DNA of 27,871 nt from a bacterium (GTDB lineage Bacteria > UBA9089 > CG2-30-40-21 > SBAY01): contig JBFLYA010000015.1 of NCBI GenBank assembly GCA_040757115.1, forward strand, positions 4,463-32,333, read 5' to 3'. A program made the translations under genes and the position numbers. The notes beneath the pieces were generated by a model that was given only the letters and a program-made list of their open reading frames with translations, was not told the DNA's origin and made no database searches. Below, piece after piece: positions 6,426 through 13,739 of the stretch. Position 1 is the first letter of the stretch; each line of letters starts with the position of its first letter.

Positions 6426-7855
6426 AATTCTTCCTTTTCCAGTGGGCAATTAATTTGAAAATCAGTTACTTCACGATTCCCTACTCTTCGTTTGGTAGCA
6501 TAATTTACCTTTACATTCTTAAAATAATCTGAATCTTCCAGTGTAGAAATTAAGGAGAACACTGTTGACATATTTCTTGCCTCTCCTCTAATGATAGTCA
6601 AGGTTTCTTTTTCAAAGATAAGTTCATTTAAAGAGATATCTATAGGAATTAATCTATAAATTTCTGCTAATATATCAAGGCTTAATTGCTGTTTACTCAT
6701 CTGCTCAGAAATAGCGTCAAGTCTTTTTTTCTTTAATTCTATATCCTTAGCTAAAGGTAGATTAATCCTAATTTCTTTATCAAGATAATCTATATATTGA
6801 TAAGTAGCACAGAGTTTTGTAATGGTAAGGACAGATAAACTCAAGATTAAAAGTATTACCAATATGCCCGATAAGATAAAATTAGTATGTTTATCTTTTT
6901 TTCTTTGATTTATTCTGATGGATTCAGGTAACAGGTCAATCCTCTTTTCTGCAGAGCCAATAACTAACCCTACTACTGTTGTTAGTTGAGGCATTTTATC
7001 TGATCTCTGACCTCTGTCTTCTGACTTCTGTCCTCTGTTTTCAGGTGGAACAATAAAACCTTTAAAAGGGGCACATATCTCCACAGGAATACCTATATCT
7101 TCCTCTAATCTTTTATTCAGTCCTTTTAAACTTGCTACTTCACCACTAAGGACAATTTTTTGAATTTCTGCCCCTTTAATTTCTCGTTTGTATACAGTTA
7201 AAGATGTCCTTAACTCCTCGGCTATTCCTTTTAAAGGGTCTCTTCCTGGGATAGAGACACTACGGCTAAAGAGTAATCTATTTTGATTAATAAAGATAAT
7301 ATCCGTAGTCGCAAATCCGATATCTAATATGGCTATGGATAGAGGAATTTCAAGTTGGGTATGCTGATAGGAATTAAAGATTGCCTCGGATGTTAAAAGA
7401 ATTCGAGTAGGTTCTAATTTTATTTGTTTTAAAATCTGCAGGTGTTTGTTAACAATGTCGTTATGTGCTACCACTAACATTACTTGTGTGGAATTATCCT
7501 GTTGAGATAGGATTTGAAAATCTATGATGAGTTCTTCTAAAGGATAAGGTAAGAGTTTACCTGCTTGGAATTTAACCATTTCTGCCAGCTCTTTTTCATC
7601 TACGGAGGGTAATTCTAACCATCTGATAGTAACAAATTGCCGATTGATACAGGTATGAAGATTAACTACCCTAATCTTATTTTTCTTTATGAGCTCAGCT
7701 ATAGTTTGAGATATCTTATTATCCTTTGTCTCATCCTCATCTTGAGGTATTTGAGTAGAGCATAATTTTAATAGTTTAACCCTTCCTTTTGAGTCTTTCT
7801 TTACTTGAATTATCTTTACTGAATAATCATCAAAGTCTATACCGGTAATAATCAT
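6422..7855 (-). CDS. gspL: GspL-type platform protein, PilM-PilN fusion
   Basis: The protein recruits the secretion ATPase to the membrane platform. Residues 1-310 form an actin-like PilM domain: GIDFDDYSVKIIQV (phosphate-1 loop), LPYPLEELIIDF (the PilM signature), LDIGFATTDIIFI and IVLSGEVASLKGL. A membrane helix lies at about 325-347. The rest is a PilN-like periplasmic part with coiled coil and a ferredoxin-like domain (LNELIFEKETLTIIRG and a late VNYATKRR strand). The fusion into one chain is what defines GspL. Residues 272-287 (ENRGQKSEDRGQRSDK) come from a period-7 DNA repeat inserted in frame. It starts 8 bases after gspK and overlaps gspM. Confidence 0.85.
   Translation of the reverse strand: MIITGIDFDDYSVKIIQVKKDSKGRVKLLKLCSTQIPQDEDETKDNKISQTIAELIKKNKIRVVNLHTCINRQFVTIRWLELPSVDEKELAEMVKFQAGKLLPYPLEELIIDFQILSQQDNSTQVMLVVAHNDIVNKHLQILKQIKLEPTRILLTSEAIFNSYQHTQLEIPLSIAILDIGFATTDIIFINQNRLLFSRSVSIPGRDPLKGIAEELRTSLTVYKREIKGAEIQKIVLSGEVASLKGLNKRLEEDIGIPVEICAPFKGFIVPPENRGQKSEDRGQRSDKMPQLTTVVGLVIGSAEKRIDLLPESIRINQRKKDKHTNFILSGILVILLILSLSVLTITKLCATYQYIDYLDKEIRINLPLAKDIELKKKRLDAISEQMSKQQLSLDILAEIYRLIPIDISLNELIFEKETLTIIRGEARNMSTVFSLISTLEDSDYFKNVKVNYATKRRVGNREVTDFQINCPLEKEEL
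7000..7042. repeat. Period-7 TCTGYYC repeat inside gspL
   Basis: About six degenerate copies of a TCTGYYC heptamer lie in the coding region. On the coding strand they read as RGACAGA-like units and encode GQKSEDR-like heptapeptides. The orientation is the same as in gspF, in gspE and in the gspF-gspE gap. Confidence 0.85.
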
Positions 7856-7863
7856 TGTCTAAA

Positions 7864-8760
7864 TTATTCCTCTCTCCAATATTTTATCTTGCCTGTTTCG
7901 AGGTCAATTATTGAAGTTATTTTTTTAGTTACTTTATTTACTATCCCTGTCGCACTAATTCTAAAGGTATTAGAATTAGTAGTAATTAGTTGGCTAATTG
8001 AGTTGTATTTCTCTCCTATTCCCTGGACATTCTTTATATCCTGTGGTGTTTTAAATATGTTATCATCCTCGGTCCCTTCTTTTCCATCAAATCTTGCTCG
8101 ATAATTAATAATATTTTGAGCTAATTCTTCATTTAGTAAGACAGATAATACTTCCTTAGGGGCCGTATTAATATTTATAGCCCCTTGACCATATACCGTT
8201 ATCAATTGGTTAATTTTACCTTCTCCATATAGTATTTTTGAAATTACTCCTTTGACTAATAATAATTCTTCAATGGATTCAAAAGGTGCATTTTTACAAT
8301 GATAATTTTTTAAAATACTCTGGTAATACTCATCCTCAGCCTCATAATCTTCTTCCTTAATATCTACATCCCTCCAGTCAATTATGCAGGAGACTATCTC
8401 TTTATTCAACTGTGGTAGCTTCTCAAGGGTTGTTCTTGTAGCATAATTCAGGTTAATTCTGCGTTCCTCATCACTTACTTGATAGATAAATCTTCCTCTG
8501 CCCAATTCTACCTCTTTTTGCCCATTCCACGGTTCATTAAGGGCATCATAATCATTTGTATCTTTTTTTAACTCTGCAATAGCATAATTAATTCCTGCCT
8601 TCGCTAAGTATAAAGCCCGTAGGGAATCAATTTGAAATTCAGTCAATTTTATCTCTACCCTCATCCGATGAGAGAAAGAAATAGCTAATAAGGTTAAGAT
8701 AGTTAATATCCACAGGGTAACAATCAATACCACTCCTTTTTCATCCTTCATTGTTTTCAT
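7864..8760 (-). CDS. gspK: GspK minor pseudopilin
   Basis: GspK caps the T2SS pseudopilus together with GspI and GspJ. The 299-residue product has a prepilin-type N-terminus: a short basic leader ending KG, followed by VVLIVTLWILTILTLLAISF. It lacks the Glu at position +5, which is normal for this family. The body shows AKAGINYAIAEL, DEERRINLNYAT, IIDWRDVD and the helix-hairpin-helix-like GAININTAPKEVLSVLL, all typical of GspK. The start at 8760 overlaps the gspJ stop by ATGA and has AGGAAG upstream; the longer GTG start at 8784 adds eight residues with no ribosome-binding support. Confidence 0.95.
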   Translation of the reverse strand: MKTMKDEKGVVLIVTLWILTILTLLAISFSHRMRVEIKLTEFQIDSLRALYLAKAGINYAIAELKKDTNDYDALNEPWNGQKEVELGRGRFIYQVSDEERRINLNYATRTTLEKLPQLNKEIVSCIIDWRDVDIKEEDYEAEDEYYQSILKNYHCKNAPFESIEELLLVKGVISKILYGEGKINQLITVYGQGAININTAPKEVLSVLLNEELAQNIINYRARFDGKEGTEDDNIFKTPQDIKNVQGIGEKYNSISQLITTNSNTFRISATGIVNKVTKKITSIIDLETGKIKYWREE

Positions 8761-9314
8761 ATCGAGCTTCCTATGGGAATCCACACCGTCGTAGTAAACA
8801 TCTTTTTATCCGCATAGAGAGAGACTTTTACTGCTTTAGGTGGTTTATTCGTATTCCATGTTTCATGCCAGATGTCTTCTAAATCCAGATACTTGAATTC
8901 TACTTTATCTACAGATTCTATCATTGTCTCTTCTAAATCTTTATTCTCTTGCCATGCAAGAAAAGTTTCTCTCTTTAAAAGTTTATTTTCATCCCATTGA
9001 TAGGTTATTTTTGATAAAGTTTGTTTTTGTGTATCTAAGGCTAAAAAATTCAAATAGGTATCTTTACCTTCAAATTTCTCATTCTCTAATTTAGTTGTAT
9101 TTCTAAGTGCAGTGGATATCTCATCTAAGGATAGTCTTAATTCCTGGTATAAAGATACCTTTTCATCACCCATCTTAGTTACACTAATTCCTTGACTAAA
9201 TGTTGTATAGATAGCCGTGATAATAATCATAAAGATTGATATACCAATAAGCACTTCAATCAGGGTAAATCCATTTATAAGTAAGTGATTAAATCTACTA
9301 TCCCTTCTTTCCAT
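8757..9314 (-). CDS. gspJ: GspJ minor pseudopilin
   Basis: This is a minor pseudopilin of the T2SS tip complex. The 185-residue product has the prepilin cleavage motif NG-FTLIEVLIGISIFMIIITAI with Glu at +5, then a long helix (QELRLSLDEISTALRNTT) and a mostly beta C-terminal domain. Length and pattern agree with GspJ/PulJ. The gene overlaps the end of gspI by 40 bases and the start of gspK by 4, so translation is coupled. Pseudopilins are cleaved by GspO, which is not in the window. Confidence 0.9.
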   Translation of the reverse strand: MERRDSRFNHLLINGFTLIEVLIGISIFMIIITAIYTTFSQGISVTKMGDEKVSLYQELRLSLDEISTALRNTTKLENEKFEGKDTYLNFLALDTQKQTLSKITYQWDENKLLKRETFLAWQENKDLEETMIESVDKVEFKYLDLEDIWHETWNTNKPPKAVKVSLYADKKMFTTTVWIPIGSSI

Positions 9315-9637
9315 TCTACTATTACCTTTACCTCTTTCAAATCTAATTCCTTTATTTTCTTAATTTCGGCTTTCCATGTAAATTCGGATTCATCTTCAAA
9401 TCCTCCCTCTATCTTTCCCGAATAAAGTTCTTGTGTAGTATTTTCTAACTCACTTATCTTCTGGGCAAGTAAAAAAACCGCCTTTGTATAATTCTTAGAT
9501 GCCTTTACTGCCTGCAAACTTATCATAAAAGAGCTTAAGATTAAAACTATTCCCAGACAGAGAATAGACAGGGAAAGCATCACTTCAAGAAGGATAAAAC
9601 CACTGTTAGTCCATATCTTTCTTGTAAATCTTAACAT
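9275..9637 (-). CDS. gspI: GspI minor pseudopilin
   Basis: This is a minor pseudopilin that nucleates the tip complex with GspJ and GspK. From the ATG at 9637 the protein has 120 residues, with a basic leader (MLRFTRKIWTNSG), the cleavage motif G-FILLEVMLSLSILCLGIVL with Glu at +5, and a short beta-rich tail (FTWKAEIKKI, VKVIVEWKEG). That is the usual size of GspI. AAGGA upstream of 9637 supports this start; the frame extends to a TTG at 9655 without support. It overlaps gspH by 32 bases and gspJ by 40. Confidence 0.87.
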   Translation of the reverse strand: MLRFTRKIWTNSGFILLEVMLSLSILCLGIVLILSSFMISLQAVKASKNYTKAVFLLAQKISELENTTQELYSGKIEGGFEDESEFTWKAEIKKIKELDLKEVKVIVEWKEGIVDLITYL

Positions 9638-10103
9638 AATTAATCCTTGTGCCAAATGTTAAAATATACTCTCTACTCTCTTCATCTCTAAGAGTTAATA
9701 CCCCTATATTAACTCTACCATCAGGATAGAAGATAATAGCATCAAGATAGCTATTCATTACAAATTCTTCTGGAAGACAATAGACTTTTCCAGACTTAAC
9801 ATAATAATCAGGGTAGTTAATTGGGTCTTTTTCTACAGATAACCAGTATTTTTTACCCTGATAATCGAGATTCAGTTTATATTTAGTCCTTTCTAAGACA
9901 GCCTTTTGTCGGGCATAGGTGATAAGTGAAGCCATTTCTTTAGCCGTTAGAGAGATTTTAAGATTTTTGTATGTTCCTTTAAAAGATGGTATCGCGGTTA
10001 GTATTAGTATTCCTATCATAGATATAACTATCAATAATTCAAGTAAAGTAAAACCTTTACTCTCTCCTATCTGTTTGTGTTTCTTCCCAGTTGCATACAT
10101 CAT
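9606..10103 (-). CDS. gspH: GspH minor pseudopilin
   Basis: This is a T2SS minor pseudopilin between tip and shaft. It has the prepilin motif KG-FTLLELLIVISMIGILILTAIP with Glu at +5, a helix containing TAKEMASLITYARQKAVLERTKY typical of GspH/FimT, then beta strands with FYPDGRVNIGVLTLRD. The FYPDGR motif is characteristic of GspH. The frame is open to a GTG at 10112. Two adjacent ATGs at 10103 and 10100 sit about 8 bases after AAGG, so 10103 was chosen (165 residues). It overlaps gspG by 47 bases, a large overlap for this cluster. Confidence 0.9.
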   Translation of the reverse strand: MMYATGKKHKQIGESKGFTLLELLIVISMIGILILTAIPSFKGTYKNLKISLTAKEMASLITYARQKAVLERTKYKLNLDYQGKKYWLSVEKDPINYPDYYVKSGKVYCLPEEFVMNSYLDAIIFYPDGRVNIGVLTLRDEESREYILTFGTRINYVKIYKKDMD

Positions 10104-10494
10104 CACCGCCACCTTCTACACCATCCTTTCCGTAAGAAATTAAGTCGTAATCTTCATTATGCACCCCGGGGCAGGTGTAATGGTATGGATTATTCCAGGG
10201 ATCTACGGGTATTTTCTTCTTAAGATAAGTTCCTTTCCAGTTATTCGGGATAGGTGGAGTAGTAGGTTTTTGTCTCAAAGCGGATAATCCTTGCTCAGTC
10301 GTGGGGTAGGAATCATTATCTAATTCATACATATCTAAGGCAACTGAAATACTGACAATATCTGCTTTAGCTCTCGCTACCTTTGCTTGATAAGTTCTGC
10401 CAGTAAATCTGGGCAAGACCATCGCTACCAATATGCCAATAATGATAATGACAAGCATAAGTTCGATTAAAGTAAAGCCCTTATTGTTTCTCAT
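10057..10494 (-). CDS. gspG: GspG major pseudopilin
   Basis: This is the main building block of the pseudopilus. The 145-residue protein has a very short leader (MRNNKG) and the sequence FTLIELMLVIIIIGILVAM with Glu at +5. It then has VARAKADIVSISVALDMYELDN and YPTTEQGLSAL, the loop DPWNNPYHY, and the calcium-site region DYDLISYGKDG followed by GGGDDVCNW. All are hallmarks of GspG. GGAGG lies 8 bases before the ATG. It starts 20 bases after gspF. The C-terminal tail is longer than usual and is encoded where the gene overlaps gspH. Confidence 0.97.
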   Translation of the reverse strand: MRNNKGFTLIELMLVIIIIGILVAMVLPRFTGRTYQAKVARAKADIVSISVALDMYELDNDSYPTTEQGLSALRQKPTTPPIPNNWKGTYLKKKIPVDPWNNPYHYTCPGVHNEDYDLISYGKDGVEGGGDDVCNWEETQTDRRE

Positions 10495-10514
10495 ACCTCA
10501 GTCCTCCTATTTTT

Positions 10515-11771
10515 TTACTCTACTAAGATATTCATCTTAAAAATAGGTAATAGCATGGCAATAACAATAAATCCGACCATAAATCCCATAGCCAAAATCA
10601 CTATTGGTTCTAATAATGAGGTGATTACTTTTATTGACCTATCAAGTTCCTTTTCATAATTTGAGGCTATTTTTAATAATGCCTTTTCTAAAAAGCCACC
10701 TTCTTCGGAAATAGATACCATACTGACCATTAAAGATGAAAAAAACTCTTTGTCTATTAAACTATTCGCAAATCCCTTACCTTCATCGACTTGTTTATAA
10801 ATTCTATCAATATCCTTTTTAAAAATTAAATTACCACTATGACTACTAATTACCTTTAAAGCCTCTAATATGGACACGCCGTTTTTCAATAAAGTGCCTA
10901 AATTTAAACTGAATTTTAAAACCTCTACTTTTTTTATCACCTCACCTATATAGGGTAATGACAACAAGAATTTATGGATAGTTAAACGACCTTTTTGAGT
11001 AGCAAGCATCCTTTTTATGGCAAAGATGACAATTATAAAAGAAGCGAATATCATCCACCAATATTTAGCCATAAAATTACTACTAAAGATTAAAATAAGG
11101 GTAGGAAATGGTAGATTTTGTCCTAAATCCTCAAACATAGTTACTAACTTCGGGATAACAAAAGTCATCAGGAAACAAATGCTTATTATTCCTACCGCGA
11201 CTAATAAACAAGGGTAAATTAATGCGGTAGATACCTTCATCCTCAAATCTTCTATCCTTTCAAGATAATCTCCTGCCCTATCTAACACATGAGGTAACAT
11301 ACCTCCTGCCTCTCCAACCTTAATCATAGTTACTAAAAATGCAGGGAATATTTTAGGGTATTTATTTAGGGCATCAGAGAATTTCATCCCTTGCTGAACA
11401 TTTTTATTTACCTCCTCGATTATTATTTTAAATTGTTTATTTTGGGTTTGTTGATATAATACGGATAAGGCTTTATTTAAAGGAAGTCCGCCTTCAAGTA
11501 AATCTGATATTTGTCTGGTAAACATAGTCACTTCCTTATTATTTATCGGGTTAAATCGCCATAGTTCCTTCTGTTTTCTGTCCTCTGCTCTCTGCCCTCT
11601 GCCTTCTGCTCTCTGCTCTCTGCCCTCTGCCTTCTGTTCTTCCTGTATCAAAACAGGGAAATAACCCATTTTATCTAAGGTATCGACAACTATTTTTTGT
11701 GATTCAGCAACTATGTTACCTTCAAATATATTACCCGATTTATCCTTTGCCTTATATACAAAGTTAGGCAT
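10515..11771 (-). CDS. gspF: GspF inner-membrane platform protein
   Basis: GspF is the polytopic core of the T2SS platform that works with the ATPase GspE. The 418 residues contain an N-terminal MPNFVYKAKDKSGNIFEG segment and two T2SSF domains: the first includes GMKFSDALNKYPKIFP and MIKVGEAGGMLPHVL, the second GVSILEALKVISSHSG, SMVSISEEGGFLEKAL and LEPIVILAMGFMVGFIVIAM. Membrane helices follow each domain. Residues 44-69 are a strongly charged stretch of AEGRGQR-like heptapeptides encoded by a period-7 DNA repeat, placed in the linker before the first T2SSF domain. An AGGAG sequence precedes the ATG. A 128-base gap with the same repeat separates it from gspE. Confidence 0.97.
   Translation of the reverse strand: MPNFVYKAKDKSGNIFEGNIVAESQKIVVDTLDKMGYFPVLIQEEQKAEGREQRAEGRGQRAEDRKQKELWRFNPINNKEVTMFTRQISDLLEGGLPLNKALSVLYQQTQNKQFKIIIEEVNKNVQQGMKFSDALNKYPKIFPAFLVTMIKVGEAGGMLPHVLDRAGDYLERIEDLRMKVSTALIYPCLLVAVGIISICFLMTFVIPKLVTMFEDLGQNLPFPTLILIFSSNFMAKYWWMIFASFIIVIFAIKRMLATQKGRLTIHKFLLSLPYIGEVIKKVEVLKFSLNLGTLLKNGVSILEALKVISSHSGNLIFKKDIDRIYKQVDEGKGFANSLIDKEFFSSLMVSMVSISEEGGFLEKALLKIASNYEKELDRSIKVITSLLEPIVILAMGFMVGFIVIAMLLPIFKMNILVE
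11568..11644. repeat. Period-7 TCTGYYC repeat inside gspF
   Basis: About eleven degenerate TCTGYYC heptamers occur within the coding sequence, read on the coding strand as AEGREQR, AEGRGQR and AEDRKQK. Among the three tracts within coding sequence it is the longest. The reading frame stays open through it. Confidence 0.9.
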
Positions 11772-11815
11772 TCCTTCTCCTCAAATCAGAAGTCAGATTT
11801 TAAAGGTATTGTCAT

Positions 11816-11901
11816 TCTGTCCTCTGCCCTCTGCTCTCTGCTCTCTGCCCTCTGTCCTCTGTCCTCTGCCCTCTGCTCTCTGCCCTCTGACCTCTGTCCT
11901 C
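11816..11901. repeat. Period-7 TCTGYYC repeat between gspE and gspF
   Basis: About twelve tandem heptamers fill most of the 128-base gap and reach the gspE stop codon itself: the TGA is followed at once by GGACAGAGG on the coding strand. A short inverted piece (TCAGAAGTCAGA, 11785-11796) lies nearer gspF. No promoter was recognised in the gap. Confidence 0.9.
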
Positions 11902-13426
11902 ACTGCTGTGTTATTCTTAATACCTCTAATTTATTTGTAATTCCTGCTTCTACCTTTTTCATTCCATCTTCAAGTAATGTCTTCATCCCTAATTCAACTG
12001 CCTTTTCTTTAATTTTATAAGTAGGAGATTGGTTTAATATTAACTCCCTTATCTCATCACTCATTAATAAAATCTCATAAACTCCTGTTCTCCCTTTATA
12101 ACCTGTATATCTACACTCCTCACAGCCAAACTTCTGTCCTCTGTCTTCTGTCCTCTGCCCTCTGTCTCCTTCCTTACACCTCGGGCATATCTTCCTTACC
12201 AATCTTTGAGCAATAATCGCCTCAATAGAGGATGATATCAAATAAGGTTCTATCTTCATATCCAGTAATCGGGCAATAGCTCCTGCGGCATCATTAGTAT
12301 GTAAAGTAGAAAATACCAGATGTCCGGTCAATGCGGTTCTAATCGCCAATTCTGCTGTCTCTAAATCCCTTATTTCTCCTACCATCATTATATCCGGGTC
12401 ATGTCTTAACATCGAGCGTAGTGCATTAGCAAAGGTAAAATCAATCTTTGGTAAAACTTGCATCTGGGTTATCCCTTTTATTTGATACTCAATTGGGTCT
12501 TCAATAGTGATTATATTCTTTTCAATAGAGTTGATTTTAGTCAAGCAGGCATACAAGGTAGTTGTTTTCCCGGAACCCGTTGGTCCTGTAACCAATATTA
12601 TACCATGCGGCTGAGTTATTAATCGATTTATTTTTAATAAATCCTCATCACATAACCCTAATTCTTCTAAGGTATATGGTTTTCTACTCAAAATTCTTAT
12701 ACTTACGCTCTCTCCAAAAGGTGTAGGAAGAACAGATACCCGTAAATCATATTCATCTTTGCCTACCTTAATCTTTATCCTGCCATCCTGTGGAACTCTA
12801 TGTTCTGCAATATTTAAATCTGCCATTACCTTTATCCTTGAGATAATTGCCTGGTGGAACTGGCTAATTTTAGCGGGTATAGGAATATTATAAAGTATGC
12901 TATCAATACGGTATCTTATGGTTAACTCTTTTTCATAAGGCTCAAAATGAATATCCGTAGCTCGGTCATTAATAGATTCTAATATAATTTCATTAACAAA
13001 CTTAATTATCGATGGGTCTTTGGCATTATTACTTATATCTTCAGATTCTTTTGTTTCGCTTGTAATTTCAAGTCTTGCTCCTTCAAAGTAGTCTCCTCTT
13101 GCCTTTATTCCTTCTATGGTTTCTGCCCCTATTCCATAGTATTTTTTAATTGCCTTCAATATATCTACTTCATTACTTAAAACAGGTTTTATTTCGTACT
13201 TTAAGAGGCGTTTTATGTCATCTAAGGTATGAATATCTGTGGGATTAGTCATAGCTACCGTGAGATAACTATCATTTAAAGATAGAGGTATAAGTTTATA
13301 ATGTAAGGCAAATTTAGCGGAAACCTTCCTGATTGCCTTCGCATCTATATGAATATCCTGTAATTGCACATAAGGGATATCAGTTTCCACCAGATTCTCC
13401 TTTTCTTCTGATATAGATTGGTACAT
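11900..13426 (-). CDS. gspE: GspE type II secretion ATPase
   Basis: GspE is the cytoplasmic hexameric ATPase that drives pseudopilus assembly. The 508 residues comprise an MshEN/GspE N-terminal domain (about 18-98), the catalytic NTD2 with DRATDIHFEPYE and YRIDSILYN, and the RecA-like domain. Walker A is GPTGSGKT at 281-288, the Asp box ITIEDPIEYQ follows, Walker B is DPDIMMVGEIRD at 343-354, and the His box is TGHLVFSTLHTNDA. The four zinc-binding cysteines are present (CPRC at 414-417, CEEC at 435-438), but the loop between the pairs is a GDRGQRTEDRGQK-type repeat encoded by a period-7 DNA tract. AGGAG lies 7 bases before the ATG. A type IV pilus PilB is less likely because of the GspD and GspG-K neighbours. 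Confidence 0.97.
   Translation of the reverse strand: MYQSISEEKENLVETDIPYVQLQDIHIDAKAIRKVSAKFALHYKLIPLSLNDSYLTVAMTNPTDIHTLDDIKRLLKYEIKPVLSNEVDILKAIKKYYGIGAETIEGIKARGDYFEGARLEITSETKESEDISNNAKDPSIIKFVNEIILESINDRATDIHFEPYEKELTIRYRIDSILYNIPIPAKISQFHQAIISRIKVMADLNIAEHRVPQDGRIKIKVGKDEYDLRVSVLPTPFGESVSIRILSRKPYTLEELGLCDEDLLKINRLITQPHGIILVTGPTGSGKTTTLYACLTKINSIEKNIITIEDPIEYQIKGITQMQVLPKIDFTFANALRSMLRHDPDIMMVGEIRDLETAELAIRTALTGHLVFSTLHTNDAAGAIARLLDMKIEPYLISSSIEAIIAQRLVRKICPRCKEGDRGQRTEDRGQKFGCEECRYTGYKGRTGVYEILLMSDEIRELILNQSPTYKIKEKAVELGMKTLLEDGMKKVEAGITNKLEVLRITQQ
12131..12170. repeat. Period-7 TCTGYYC repeat inside gspE
   Basis: About five and a half heptamers are inserted between the two CxxC pairs of the zinc-binding loop (residues about 419-433). 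The frame is kept and the cysteines are unaffected. Confidence 0.88.
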
Positions 13427-13499
13427 ACTATTCTCCTGTAAATAGCCGATGTCAGACGTAGGGCAAGGCTTATGGTTTTTGCAAAATCAACTTCCACTT

Positions 13500-13660
13500 T
13501 TTTGGAATACCATAAAATAAATTAAAAATCAAACATCAAAATGTAAAATTACAAATCAAAAATCAAAATATTCTCCAGCTACTTTGTTAATTTACAAGTA
13601 TTTTTGCATTTTGCATTGTAATTTTGATATTTGCATTTTGATATTTACATTAAAGTTCTT
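13500..13660. repeat. AT-rich inverted tandem repeat between gspD and gspE
   Basis: The left arm (about 13523-13570) has ATCAAAA/ATGTAAA-type units and the right arm (about 13608-13655) has the reverse-complement units (TTTGATATT, TTTGCATTT). The spacing of units is about 7, as in the other palindromes of this window. It occupies most of the 313-base gap, so gspE may be transcribed separately from gspD or read through it. I see no gene in the gap. Confidence 0.75.
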
Positions 13661-13739
13661 CTTGCTATCGCTCTCCCCAAAAGAGGAACCTATTTATGAA
13701 AAAGCAATTAGCCTTGCTGCTCAAGACTGTTCTGCTGCT

